A stretch of DNA of 64,000 nt from Echeneis naucrates. Its lineage: Eukaryota; Chordata; Actinopteri; Carangiformes; Echeneidae. The position numbers were made by a program, and so were the translations under genes. Location of the stretch: assembly GCF_900963305.1 (NCBI RefSeq), contig NC_042514.1, positions 9,307,001 through 9,371,000 on the forward strand, written 5' to 3'. This document shows, piece by piece, positions 1 to 11,855 of this stretch. Positions within the stretch are counted from its first letter, which is position 1, and the number at the start of each line of letters is the position of its first letter. Below the pieces are notes generated by a model that did no database searches, was not told the DNA's origin, and saw nothing but the letters and a program-made list of their open reading frames with translations.

Positions 1-77
1 GGCTGTGCTCTCCCACTGTTGAATGAACATAAACAAGTACTAAAGCAAAACATGTGTTACTCTCTCAGCTCTGTGTA

Positions 78-80
<3 letters not shown>

Positions 81-138
<58 letters not shown>
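81..138. repeat. (GT)29 microsatellite
   Basis: An uninterrupted run of 29 GT units. Perfect runs of this length are common in teleost intergenic DNA and are usually length-polymorphic. Confidence 0.97.
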
Positions 139-141
<3 letters not shown>

Positions 142-257
142 ATCCGCAGTGTGAGAGCCAGGAAAGCCAGACTGGTTTCATTATACTCTAAACTAGCCCA
201 TTATGGTTAAGGAAAATCATCCAAACCCTAAACAGTTGCCATGGTAACATCATGTCA

Positions 258-291
258 CCTCTCTCTCTCTCTCTCTCTTTTTTTTTTTTTT
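258..291. repeat. (CT)n followed by poly-T
   Basis: A CT dinucleotide tract passes directly into a run of about 14 T, giving a compound pyrimidine simple repeat. Confidence 0.9.
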
Positions 292-446
292 CTGTTTTGT
301 TTTGTTTCTTCGAACGTCCCTAATTCTCCTTGGTCTCTCTTATTTTGGTGCTTCACCTCCACCTCTTTCTTTGGCCACTCTCTCCACCACATCAGAATGA
401 TCCCACACACATACACACAGGCACAAACTGCCACGCACTCAACTGA

Positions 447-465
447 ACACACACACACACACACA
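447..465. repeat. (AC)n microsatellite, short
   Basis: About nine AC units on the plus strand, in an A/C-rich stretch. Confidence 0.9.
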
Positions 466-1445
466 AATGCACCCCCCCTAAAAGGTGATAGTGTTTCACA
501 ACCACCTTTCCTCTGCCCCCTCATACTCACTGCCCTCTGTTGAAAGAAAAATAAACCAATGGAAAAGAATACACAGAATAAAAAAAACAGCAACAGGGTT
601 TATGGAATTGTGGGGTCTCTATCATTTCCCTCTTTGTTTGGTTTTTGGTTCCTACACTTCCCTTCCTGTAATGTCCAGGTCAGGTTTCTTTCTAACTATA
701 ACAACATGAGGAGTAATTGATGGTCAGTTTTAACCAGGTAAAGATCATTATTGTCACTGTGACCGCTTCTTGGATTTGTATTCATGGGACAAATTTTCTT
801 CGGTGAAATACTTTTAATAACGTTTAGACATTAATGTCTCACAAAAGTGACAATCTGGAGCCAAGACTTGTTCAAACCAACAAAACTATATTCAAAATTC
901 TGCATAGTGGAAGTCCTAAAATTTCCTTATTAAAAGTTTCTGTTTGCTTGCTTAGAATTAAATCAGAAAATGGCTGATATCAGGCAGACGCCTGTATGCT
1001 AATATGAACCTCGAGCTGGAGGGGAAAATCCAACTATCAGAATATACAAAATTTATTTGGTTAGGTTTATGGGTTGAGAGTTGTATCGCTTTTGTTTAAT
1101 CAATTAAAAACAAACGTCTAATCATTAATGTTGTTTTAAAGTTATTTAGTGAGGCAGACAGGCAGGCAAGAGAGCGAATATGTATATTTCCCAATATACA
1201 CAATTTCTTATTTTGAAGCCAAAGAAGAGTAAAGCTCTCTTCGGGGAAATACAGCAAAGCTACAGTGTATAGTGGGAGAGTCTTTAGGAGCCAAGAACAC
1301 ACATGCTGAAAACATTATTAATGTCTTAAATAGATCTAGTCGGGCTGCATTTTGTGGCCTGGCTGGTGGTCTGTGATTCTTATTGGGTTTTTGTTTGATG
1401 TTTCCTCTTAATGGCAAAGTCCCTTGCATTATGATTGTGCGCGTG

Positions 1446-1451
<6 letters not shown>

Positions 1452-1477
<26 letters not shown>
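1452..1477. repeat. (AC)13 microsatellite
   Basis: An uninterrupted AC run preceded by imperfect AC units and followed by GA-rich sequence. Confidence 0.93.
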
Positions 1478-1644
1478 GAGCTAGAGAGAGAGGCACACTT
1501 TATTATGTGAGCACCCATTTGCCTTGTCGCTGTGATAAAGCTCTTGGCGCTGTGCTGGGCTTGTTTTAAAGCCCAGACACCCTTAGCCATTACTCAGGTG
1601 ATATGCCAGTGGCTGGTGATCAATGTGTCTCTAATAGAGAGAAT

Positions 1645-1657
1645 GGGGGGGGGGGGG
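1645..1657. repeat. Poly-G run (13 G)
   Basis: Thirteen consecutive G bases. Homopolymer G runs are rare and error-prone in sequencing, so the exact length is uncertain. A second G-run of similar size lies near 48902-48913. Confidence 0.85.
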
Positions 1658-2604
1658 CAAAAAGCACAAGAAAGACAGCGATATTGATAGAAAGAGATAA
1701 AGATAAGCTAAGAGAGTGATTGCACTTTTACCTTCTAATTTATCACCTTGCTCGTACGTAGCACTAACTGACTCTAACCTGCTCCGTAGTAATAGCCTGT
1801 CTGGATGCTGTATTTACGAGGTGCCATCAAAACAATGGCATTTATCTAGGCACTCGGATCATACGCTTTCATCACTTTTACCATAATGTCTTCACCTCTG
1901 TGTGCGCAGGAATGTGTCTGTCTGCTGAAAGGTTTTAGTGGAAGTGTGAAAAGCTGAAGGCTGAGTGTTGACTGCAAGGCGGTTAATGCTCCTTAAAGTT
2001 CAGCGAAAAAGGTCAACGAACATGCGTGACCTTCAAATTATTCATGTGCCGTACTGTCTGTTCATCAATAAGGCCATCCTAGTCAACATTACACAGCTGG
2101 AGACAGAAAGGCCCCAGAAGGTTTTCGTATGTGACCAGTTTGAATCTTCAGAATGATTAAACCACACCAAGAATGGGTAGGGTAAGATGGGGGAGGTGCT
2201 TTTGTGCAATTTTTGTGTTCAACTGTGTGGGAGATGTGGAGAGAGGGGCAGGCAAGAGTGCCAGGCAATGTAGGAGGGAAAGAGACCCAGGGTGCGTCTG
2301 GAAAGCATCAAGCCGTAGCTCGGCTTATGTGTAAGTACATGCGCGTGTGCGTGTTGTGTAGTTGTGTAGCTGAAGCTCTGGTCTCTGGCTTGTTAACCTG
2401 CAGGTCATGGGCAGCTTTCGGTGAGGAAGTCAATGCCTGGCACACAGTATGGGAATAATGGCCTCTTCCATAGTGAGCTGCTGTTTTTCCATTCTGTTAC
2501 CTGTTCATGTACATCTTTGAAGGGAGAATCTGGCATTTTGGTGAATGTGCTTATTTCCTTCCTTAATTGGATAAAACGTTTGATACCGCTTGCTTGTGCT
2601 TGTG

Positions 2605-2860
2605 TGTGTGTGTTAATTATGCAGCTAGCAGCCAGTTAGCTTATCTTAGCATGAAGGATGGAAAGATGAAGAAAGAACTAACCTAGAACTAAACCCTAAC
2701 CTGTCTAAAGATAACGCAATCTACTCAAACTTAACCTGCTACGACTAAAAAAATGTACATTTCATTCGCTCTTTCTATAATCCGTGTAAAACTAAAGCAA
2801 CTCAAATGACACATTCTGGTTTGAAATGGGTGAATTTGGAGACTATTTCTTAGCTGAACA
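2605..2860 (+). repeat. Degenerate teleost interspersed repeat
   Basis: The stretch has the recognisable order of a very common teleost repeat: a GCTAGCAGCCAGTTAGCTT-like block, then an AGCATGAAGGATGGAAA-like block, then AACCTGTCTAAAGATAACGC and AATCCGTGTAAAACT. I know this pattern from many fish genomic sequences but cannot assign a Repbase name from memory. The copy is diverged by substitutions and small indels, so it is old. Confidence 0.6.
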
Positions 2861-4599
2861 CAGAGACTTCCTGGATTTTGTCACTGAGGTCACACATAAT
2901 CTTTACATCTTAATACAAATTAAACAAACGACATGCAACATGTTATTGTGGTTAGGCTGTTTCCTGTTTATATTAAAAGATTTATGCTAAAACATAATCA
3001 GCTGCTTGCTTTAGCTTGATACAGACGTGGAAATGAGAATGGCATCAACGTACATATCCAACTTTCCCACAGGAGTGTACAGTACTTTTCCACTGGTTTT
3101 TAACACTGCTGTATTTAGCCACATATCAAACTATTACTTCAGTCTCCACGTTCTGACATAAGATCAAATTGACTAATGCAGCACAAGCATGAAGCTTGTT
3201 GATGTGGTTCCTTGCCCAGTTATTGTTTCAAGGGAAAACTGGGGTCTGGCCCGCCTGATAGGAAAAATATCTTCTGAGATAAGACAAGTTTGATTGGAGG
3301 TCACGTCCCAGAGCTTGGCTTTGATCAGCGCTCTGATGTGTGCATTCACTGTAGAGAGAGAGACTAGCAGCTGGTATTGTGTTTGTATTTTGCCCTGTGA
3401 GACGTGGCCCTCACTGGTGTTGTATTACATGTACTAGTGTTGCTGAGACAATGTGGGGTGAGTTGGCTCGATAGCCAAGAAGCGAGAGGTGACAGATGAA
3501 TGGGTGGAGGTTAGTACTGGGCAATTAAGACAGTGTCTGACACCCAAAGTGCTTCTCATGCTCTGGCACGGGCTATGGTCGTCTGGAATTTTAGAAATGC
3601 ATTTGATCAGTACGATGAGTCTCTGTGGGTGTTAGTTTGGATGGCTCCTGAGGACAAAACAGCCACCAGAGAAGGGAAAGGGAGAACAGCAGAACTAGGC
3701 AGAGGGCAAGGGTTACCTGACGAATACACACATTTTCATCACACACTTCAGAATCCAGCTGTATTGTCAACGTGAACACTGCATTTACAAAACTGTATAT
3801 TTTTTATTACTGCTATGGGCTGACTTTGTTAAGTGAGCTTATGATTAAAACCAAAGAGCATATCGGTTCATATTGTGTGTATGACAGGAGTGAGAATGAG
3901 GAGGACCCAGAGATATTTTATCGAGCCCTGCACACACAATGCCTCCCGCCTCCTCAAACGGATTCCCTTCTCTTCTGTTTGACCTCAGCATTCCTTAGAC
4001 ACGGCGTGAATGCGGTGGCCAGAGTCTGTGTGTGCGCGTGTGTGAGATTAGCGTTCACCTTCACACTGCATAAAATATCTCATACGATTCTCGGCCATGT
4101 AGTTTTGAGGGTTAAATAACTCAAAGAAACCTACACCTTGGTGCTGGATTCAGTGTCTTGTCTACAGTGGAGGTTGCCTAGCAGAGACGAGTTAATCATC
4201 TCATTTTGACTCTAAATTAGCACTAGTTCATAGTGCACACTTTCAAGTGTCTCAAAGACAAAGAAGTGTTCTGATGATTTATACTTAAAAACTAATCCAT
4301 CAATGTAAAAATACACACTTGGCATTATTAAATTTCCAGTATAGCCAGTGCATTAAAACATAATCTCTTAATTTAAGTATTCACTTAAAGCAATGCCTTC
4401 TCAATAAAGAGACTTTAGTGGTGAAAGAAAGTAAGCACCCAGGCCCTTTATCTAATTTAATCCCAAGATGCACTTAAACTATCAAAAGTGGCATTAGTTG
4501 TTTCAAGACAGTGCTCCTTATTGATACATTAGCCTATGGCATACAATCTCATCCCATTGTCTATGCTGCTTAAACGTCAGGGTCGACAATCCCAGTTGG

Positions 4600-4800
4600 C
4601 ACTGGGCACCGGCACAGGTCACCAGTCCATGCTTATGGACGCACACATTAATGCATATCGGCAATTCAGAGTCACTGATTAACCGACATGTGCATGTCTT
4701 CGAACTGCGGGAGGAAGTCAGAGTACCAGGAGAGAACCCGCAGGCACAGAGGGAGAACATGCCAACTTCAAACAGAAGGGACCTTTCGTAGAGTCAGGGA
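4600..4800 (+). repeat. Degenerate teleost interspersed repeat
   Basis: It contains a worn form of a fish repeat whose usual text runs: CATGTCTTTGGACTGTGGGA, then GGAAACCGGAGTACCCGG, then GGGAGAACATGCAAACTCC. Here the equivalents are CATGTCTTCGAACTGCGGGA, a GTCAGAGTACCAGGAGAGAA block and GGGAGAACATGCCAACTTC. A possible fragment of the opposite end of a related family sits near 41808-41862. The exact family name is not recalled. Confidence 0.65.
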
Positions 4801-5641
4801 GAATCTCAGAAGCTGTGAGATGATTAACAGGGAAGGAAAAAAAAAAGTGCTACTGTGCAACTTTACATTGATTTTTATGAGCATTCTCCGCCCTTCGCTT
4901 TTTCAGCAATAAGAGAAAATAAGGTGATTGGCATTTTCAAGCAGCGTTCAAGCCTTAGAAAGGTACTAAAGTGAAAAAGGGAGCTATGAGAGGAAATGTT
5001 ACTTTGGAGGAACTGCAAAAAGCATCTGAAATGTGACAAGAGGACCACAACTACCCACTTCATCAAGAAGGTTACTTCTTACAAGAATTGCAAACAGGTC
5101 TAATCGTTAATCAACATAACTAATCAAACCTATTTATATAAAATCTGAGTCTTCAAAGTAACATAAAGTTAACGGGTCAGTCAAATAAATTAGTACATCA
5201 AGTAGTATCATCACAAAATCAAGCAAAAAGGGATGAAAATGTGCAAACAGAATGTTTGAGAGAGAAAAATCTAACAATATGGCAGAAAGAAGATAATTTA
5301 ACGTGGCCAGCCGACTATTTCATGAACAGAAAAGGTAAATAAACTAGTCTTTTTGTTTCATGTGGCACCACTCCCTGTCACTCCTACCTTTGAGAGCAGG
5401 TTCGTACATCCAGCCTTGTAGCTGTCAGACAGCACTGCTGCATCAACCCGTTTGCATAGACTGCCACTCTTTCATATACAGCAGTACTGCAACATCAGGA
5501 TATTTTTTATTTAAAGTTCTATAGAGACACCTAGTGGTACACTTACACACAGCACAGGCCAGTTGTTATTAAACTCCCCCACCTCCTGTTGTCCCAAACT
5601 GAATACTGCGTGAAAAAAAAGAACGTGTGTGAAAAAAGGTG

Positions 5642-5647
5642 TTTATT
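5642..5647 (-). promoter_or_regulatory. Poly(A) signal of prdx6
   Basis: AATAAA reads on the minus strand about 200 bases past the prdx6 stop codon, a normal 3' UTR length for this gene. It is the first canonical hexamer downstream of the stop that I noticed. Confidence 0.6.
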
Positions 5648-5847
5648 GAGGCAAGGTAAACAAGGCACTGTACAATGACACTATATTCATCCCTTGTTTA
5701 CTGCTGTGCACTTGGAACTGAAAACATTACTCACTAAACCTCGTAAGTGCATCTATGATTTGGGCCAGTACTATATGTAAAGTATGATCCAAGGATTTCC
5801 AGGTCAAAGAGCAGTGGTGGAGCAGGATGAAGTCCTTAGTGTGTGTT

Positions 5848-8800
5848 TTAGGGCTGGGTGAAGCGCAAGTATTTCTTTCCAGATGGTACCTCTTTTGTTG
5901 TCACACCATTGGGAAAGAGAGTAGCAGCTTCAGCCTCAGAGAGTGAGGGAATGACCATGACTTTGTCACCAGGCTACAAGAGAAAGAGACAGGAGTCTTC
6001 ATGTGACAATAATCACAACAGTCTCACATGGCCCAGGCATCATCTGGGTTTCCGTTGATCCCTTCAGTGTTTCCACTCAAAGTTAGGCCACCTAAATAAT
6101 GAAACTACTGGCTTGGTAGGGATGCTTCTTTTACTCACCCCTTGTCAAATTGCGATTGAATGCTTAGTGGCAGAATGTAAAGTAAAATTTTTGTGGTTTC
6201 ATTGTGTTGTCCTGTTCTACAGAGGGAGTCTGCCACAGTTATGGCGAAACTTTGGACTGACTGACTTTAAAATGTTGGAGATGGTCAGTGTCAAGTTTCA
6301 ATCATTTGATCTTTATTCAACAATGCAAAATATTCAAAACGGAGGGCATGTTGGGGAGAAGGGGAGGGAAAGGATACATTTATGGTAGAAATTTGTAGGA
6401 ATAGCTTCACATTTTCGGAAAAAGTAATATTTGCTTTCTAGCTAAGGATAGAGAGAGGATAGACACCACGCTAGATAAGATTAGATAAGAACCTGGACTA
6501 ACGAATTACGTTAAGTGAGGAATTATGTTAACCTAACAAAGGTCAATTCCCCAGGCCACAAATAAGCCACACTACTTTCTTAGACTGTTTTCATAAAAGT
6601 TAAAATATTGAGCTGTTTAATGCATAAATGTAGCCATCATTACATCATATTTATGAGGAGGACTATGTAGCCATTGTGCTGAAGCTGAACCACGTACCTT
6701 CCAGTCAACGGGGGTGGCAACCTTCTTCTGTGCAGTCAGCTGCAGAGAGTCAATGACTCTGAGCAGCTCGTCGAAGTTCCTTCCTGTGGTGGCAGGATAA
6801 AGGATGGACAGCTTCATCTTCTTGTCAGGGCCAATCACAAAGACCTGCGGAAGGATAAGATCACAGTGGTTTTACATAACATCCAGAATATATTTCATTT
6901 TAAGTCTCCTTCATTCAAAATATAAGGCTTTACAAACTAACTGAATTATATATAAAAACAGTAAGTGCATCAGCTTTTACAGGACAGTAAGTTTGATCAG
7001 GGTTTAATTCTCTGCAAAACACTCATACAAAGTCTAGCATCGATGAATTAGGAAGTACATTTAAAAAGGGGCACATGTTTCTTACACATCGAGCAGTGAG
7101 GGGAAGCCCCTCTTTGTCCCTCTCATCAGGGTCCAGCATGCCCAGCTGGACAGCCAGCTCTCTCTTATCATCAGCGATGATGGGGAACGGCAGAGGACTT
7201 CCAGCTTCGCTGTTAAATGCCATCACATCCTAGGAAAAAAAGAAGGGAAACATTTACGCCTTTGTTCATGGCTATGTCTTCATTTTCAGTTAATTATTCT
7301 CTCCATCCTGTGACCACAGGTTTGATGAGGGACGAGACACCCTTAATGTCTAACTTTTGATGAGCCATAAACAGCTACAGTGTAACTGTGGGAGCTATAA
7401 ACTACACACTCAGAGGCTATGAACGTTCTGCCACACCTGTGTCAGACATTAAAATAATGTAGAAGGAAAAAAAAATAAAAAATCTGAGAAAACAGAAGCA
7501 TGCAGTGTTCCTATACAGGGGGCTAAATGGTCAAAACGAGCTCAAATCAAATTGGTCTAGTGAGCTTGGACTAGTCACTGCCCTCTGAGCAGCTGCCGTC
7601 GTACCTGGGCAATAAGACAAAAGCGAATGTGACTCATGAACCCATTTATTTAAATACAACACAGACACACTTGCATTACAATTACGTTCTGAACTTGAGG
7701 CAATCAAGAGCCAAGTTCTAATCCTCTTGTATAATAAACAGAGTTTATCCATAAAACCATCCTTAAATCTGCAGGGTTAAAGTCTACAAAATGTCTCCAG
7801 TGTTTTATTCTAGCAGTACAAGTAAGACAGCACCATCTAGTTTAAGCCTAAACGAGTTTTCTTTTTAAAACAAATGTAGAAAGCTGCTGAGAACAAATGA
7901 AGATTTGTTGAATTATCTTTGTTCCATTTATGCAGTTAAAATACAATTTCTATATAGCAGATGCTTCATTTAAAAATAATTATTTAATACTTCATTTTAA
8001 GGATATTGTTAAAACTTGTGTTTTGTTGGTGAAGTGATTCGTTTCTTATTAATTCATGCTGTTAAAATCTTTTTGTCTTTCACCTTTTTTTATTACATTG
8101 TATTCTTTTCTGTTGTTTCAAAACACTTCAAGAACATTAATATTAAATTAAAGTTATTTTCTGGACCTACATTTAGCACTTTTTTTTTTTTTAAATCCCT
8201 GACCAAAACGTAAATTAACCAAGGACAAATGCAGCAGCTAATTGGAATGAGATGGGCATCCTCCACTCCTTTTATCCTTTGGATGTTTGGTGAGCATATC
8301 TCCCAACTATGTAAAGGAACAGACACCGGATGGATTTTCTAATGAGAGGACTTTCAATATTTTTATTTTTTTTTAAAGCAAGCACATATCCTGCCCATAA
8401 ACAAAGATCAACAGGTGGACATAAAAACCAATGACCTCTGTCTTGACTGTCATATCATGAAGTACATGAGAGTTAATTACGATCATTTACTGTCACCCCA
8501 CCCGTGGATGCCTCATATGTTCAGTAAAGTTACTCTGACACACCACAGTCACACAGAGGTAGTTCTACTGGGTGTCTATATAGATATGTATATTATGTGT
8601 GTGTATCCCTAACCTTGCTCCAGTGGCGGTGATCCTCAACACTGTCAATAGACAGGGCAATCATTTTCACACCTCGTTTCTTAAACTCATCGCTGATCCT
8701 GGCAGCACAGGCCAGCTCAGTGGTGCAGACGGGAGTGAAGTCCTTCGGGTGGGAGAACAGGATACCCCACCTGCAGCGGAAGAGAAGAACACAGTAATGA

Positions 8801-10830
8801 GGTCTTTGTTCTACTCAACACTTTGTAGCCCTGAAACCCCTTTCATAAGCTCCATTAGGAAAACTGAAAATAAGGTGATTGGCATCCAACAACCTGCGTA
8901 AATCTTTTACTCTTGGGAAGCTTGTACAAAAAGATTTTTATGGACTGGCTATTTGTGTCCCCTGAGACACAAGCTTAACTAACTGCGCACACAATATAAA
9001 CCAAATGCAGGACAAAGTAACTAATTTGAGAGTTGGTGCGCTTATTTTTCCATTAAAGACAGAGTCCAAATACTGATAAAAGGAGGAGCACAAGACAAAG
9101 GAGCTGAGGAAGAAATGTCTGAGGGAAGAAAAGAAAGAACATTCACAGTCTGTGGAGGAAATTCCAGCAGAAGCACCAGGTGTCTAAGTAATCTGCTGGA
9201 TTCAAACTCAAAGACATCAAGTCCAGCTGCACTGCAGTGAGAATGGACAATGCATTTACCAAGGAGCTAGGCCAACTGTAAGACAGAAGACAGTTTTCCT
9301 TCCAAAACATCACTTCTGCTTTATTATTATTATTATTATTATTCCAATGCATTTTGTATTTTCATTTTAGAATGAGTCATCTCAAATATATCACAAAGCT
9401 TCTCCCTCATTTTACTGTCTTGAGTGTGTTGCAATATATTGTCACATGAGGTGGAGGCACAAGAGGACCATTGTGATCACTTCATCCATGAATGACTGGA
9501 ACAAAAGTTTTCTCAAGGGGAACATGCTGGAATGATGGAAGTATGATAGGAAGTTGTGAAAAAAAAGCAACAAAAAAAAAATATATAAATAAAAAACAAA
9601 AAACCTCTGGTAACGCTTGAAAACTACGACATACACATAGGTGGGGTCCAATAGTCATCTGGAAAACTCAAAGATATCAGCTTTTAGGAATGTCACAGGA
9701 GTTTCTCAACTTGAAGATTATACCAAGAAGTAGATTACACTGCCATTAATGTGTTGCAATACTTGACTAATCATGCAACGTCCAAGACAAGGAAACAGAT
9801 GTATTCTCTAACAACTTTGTTTCTTTTTCAAATATAAATTTTGAACCAAGATAATGGTAGTAAGGATGCAACTAACAATTATTCCCATTACTGATTAATC
9901 TTTTGTTGTTGCTTTTTTTCACTAATTAGAACCATTTGTTGAAGGCATTTTTAGGTATAACCAGAGAACAAGCCAGTGTCGAAACTATCGATTAAAAAGA
10001 AATCTGGTCATATTGTATGCATTATCTCTTTTGTCCTAATGGTGTAGAGGTCAGCCAAGGCTAAAACGCTTCCACATCAGAGCCGATGCCAGCGTTTGAT
10101 GCAACCACTGAAGCAGATTTCAAAGTTCACACAATGGAGGCCTTGTCTTGGCTGTGATTCCACCTAAATAATGAAGGGGCCTGAGAAAACACTGCATTCG
10201 TTGCTTAACACTGAACCACAAAAGTGAAACCAAAAATTAACCAAGTTTGCTGCCTGAACCTTTTGTAGCCTGCAGCTAAAATAGGTCTGTTGTTAATCAT
10301 TTCCCAGTTTGGGATCAATAAAGTAAATCTATCTACCTTTCTCTATGTTTTGGTCTTGAAAAAACACAAAGATTCTGCATCGCTTGAAAATTACAATTGA
10401 TAAAGTATGGGTTTAATACTACTATAAATAATGTACCACAATGTTTTTCTCCTTATCTAACAGTCATGCTTGTGTAACCATGAAAATCAGCCAGCAGGTG
10501 TCCAATCTCACTCAAATGAGTCTGAGACCTGACTGATCTTGATCACACGTCCTGGCTTTGAGTTTAAAATCAATCCGGAAGGAGCCAGGTCTTCAGTCTG
10601 ACTGCAGGACTGTGACAAACCCGCCTGACGTGGCTCAGTGACGAGTTGCATCGTTTCAAACATTTCCCAGGACGCTACAGTAAAAAAAAAAAATAGATAA
10701 ACATATGAGCGCATTGCACACGGAGCCTGCGCACTTACGAGCCTCCCAGAAAGTCATGAAATTTGATTCTGCCGATGGTGGTGTCGGCCTCGAAGTTGGG
10801 GAACTCGTCTCCCAGCAGAAGTCCAGGCAT
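5848..10830 (-). CDS. prdx6: Peroxiredoxin 6 (1-Cys), 5 exons
   Basis: 1-Cys peroxiredoxin that reduces H2O2 and phospholipid hydroperoxides using glutathione. The family also has acidic Ca-independent phospholipase A2 and lysophospholipid acyltransferase activity, in cytosol and lysosome-related organelles. Coding exons on the minus strand: 10739-10830, 8614-8770, 7086-7229, 6698-6844 and 5848-5973. All introns are GT-AG and in phase, giving 221 residues (human 224). The peroxidatic Cys is about residue 46 in the PxxxTxxC loop (DFTPVCTTE). The lipase-type motif is GGSWG (Ser about 31), against GDSWG in mammals; His about 25 is kept, as is the Asp of GPDKK. The C-terminal domain carries the typical [15 protein letters not shown] and VATPVDWK blocks. 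Start chosen because it gives [13 protein letters not shown], the family N terminus. Its neighbour plpp6 is divergent, about 1 kb away. Confidence 0.97.
6405..6500 (+). repeat. Degenerate teleost interspersed repeat
   Basis: AGCTTCACATTTTCGGAAAA, followed by TTTGCTTTCTAGCTAAGGAT and a GATAGACACCACGCTAGAT-like end, matches one end of a familiar teleost repeat (AGCTTCACATTTTGGGAAAT, then TTGCTTTCTTGC, then GATACCACTCTCAT). It may belong to the same family as the copy near 2605. It lies in the last intron of prdx6. Confidence 0.55.
9321..9343. repeat. (ATT)n microsatellite
   Basis: About seven TTA/ATT units inside prdx6 intron 1. Confidence 0.9.
10285..10345 (+). repeat. 3' tail of an interspersed element
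   Basis: TTTCCCAGTTTGGGATCAAT followed by AAAGTAAATCTATCTACC is the typical tail seen at the 3' ends of many fish SINE/LINE copies (GGGATCAATAAAGT followed by TATC units). No body of the element could be followed with confidence upstream. It lies in prdx6 intron 1, antisense to the gene. Confidence 0.55.
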
Positions 10831-10879
10831 GATCGGGATCAGGTCCTCTCTAATGTCTCAGAGAAATGGAAACAGTCTG

Positions 10880-10965
10880 TCCTTCAGTCCAGCGAGCCGC
10901 TTCTCAAGAACCGACCCGGATAGGGAGGGGCCAACGTCAGTGACGCAACCCATCAACCAATCAGA
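10880..10965 (-). promoter_or_regulatory. Probable prdx6 core promoter region
   Basis: The stretch just upstream of the prdx6 start is locally GC-rich and holds a CCAAT at 10957-10961 and a CRE/ATF-like TGACGCAA near 10940. There is no obvious TATA box. The transcription start cannot be placed exactly. Confidence 0.35.
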
Positions 10966-11689
10966 GACAAGATACAAAACGATGTTCTTTTCTTTTACCA
11001 ATTTTATTAACCAAACTAACAACTGATGAGTTAGATTTAACAGAGTGGTGTAAAGAACAAATCAAATCATAATTTTTCGTTTTATAACTTGCATATATAA
11101 GTGAAACACGCATTTCAGGGGTAAAAAAAAAAAAAAAACATCCGAGACGTAATATCAAATGTACCATCCTCTGGTTAAATGATCAGCTAACAGAATTATA
11201 GACAGTAAAGATGAACCTAAACTGTGATCTGTACTATTTACTAGAAATCAAATAAATTTGGTGTTATATTTTGTTTACCTTAGAACATTAAATAGACTAT
11301 GCTATATTTTTTTCTATTTCCGAAGCCCTGGTAAACAGTATTCCTCTGACAATAAACCTCCATCATTAAAAACATACTAGTGACCCACACTGTTCGTTGT
11401 TTGTATACCCATGCCCAGATTTCAGAGTTAGTGTCCAAGAGGGACACACATATAATATGAAATGTATGTTTAAAAAATAGAATGTATTAATAATACACTG
11501 TTAAAACTAAAACTCAAATAAATGAATTTACTCCTGTTTTGTTAATTTCCTTATTTTCTTTCATATTAGACTGCCACTCGTGATATAGCACGGCGTTTGG
11601 TCATTGTGTTCAACACTACTGTTTCGTACACAATTAGTTAAATAAAACATTTTACAAAACACCATTTCCCAGGCTCCTTTGCGATTAGA

Positions 11690-11855
11690 ACAACAAAAAT
11701 GGCGATTGAGCTCGGTGTTGGTAGACGTGATGTGAATTGTGAGACGTCCAACAGATGAGCTAAAGGACCGACAACCGACACAGCACTGCAGAAAGATCAA
11801 TCCCTGCCGTGTCTCCACCTCTCAGCGGCTCTCCGTCTGTACACGAACCGATAAG
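11690..11855 (+). promoter_or_regulatory. plpp6 promoter / 5' UTR
   Basis: A YY1-like AAAATGGCG lies at about 11697-11705, a position typical for TATA-less housekeeping promoters close to the transcription start. The sequence from there to the ATG at 11856 has no splice acceptor that would be needed, so exon 1 may be uninterrupted from the start site. Confidence 0.35.

Larger units (their letters stand above)
1..5640. other. Gene-free, repeat-rich flank
   Basis: I see no exon of a recognisable protein in this stretch on either strand. The open frames are short, and several are microsatellite translations (runs of Cys-Val from GT repeats). It holds several simple repeats and at least two worn interspersed repeats, listed separately. 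The right end, from about 5640, becomes the 3' UTR of prdx6 on the minus strand. Distant regulatory sequence or exons of an unfamiliar gene cannot be excluded from sequence alone. Confidence 0.6.

Noticed and set aside
81-210. Cys-Val repeat protein
   Set aside because: It is only the translation of the GT microsatellite.
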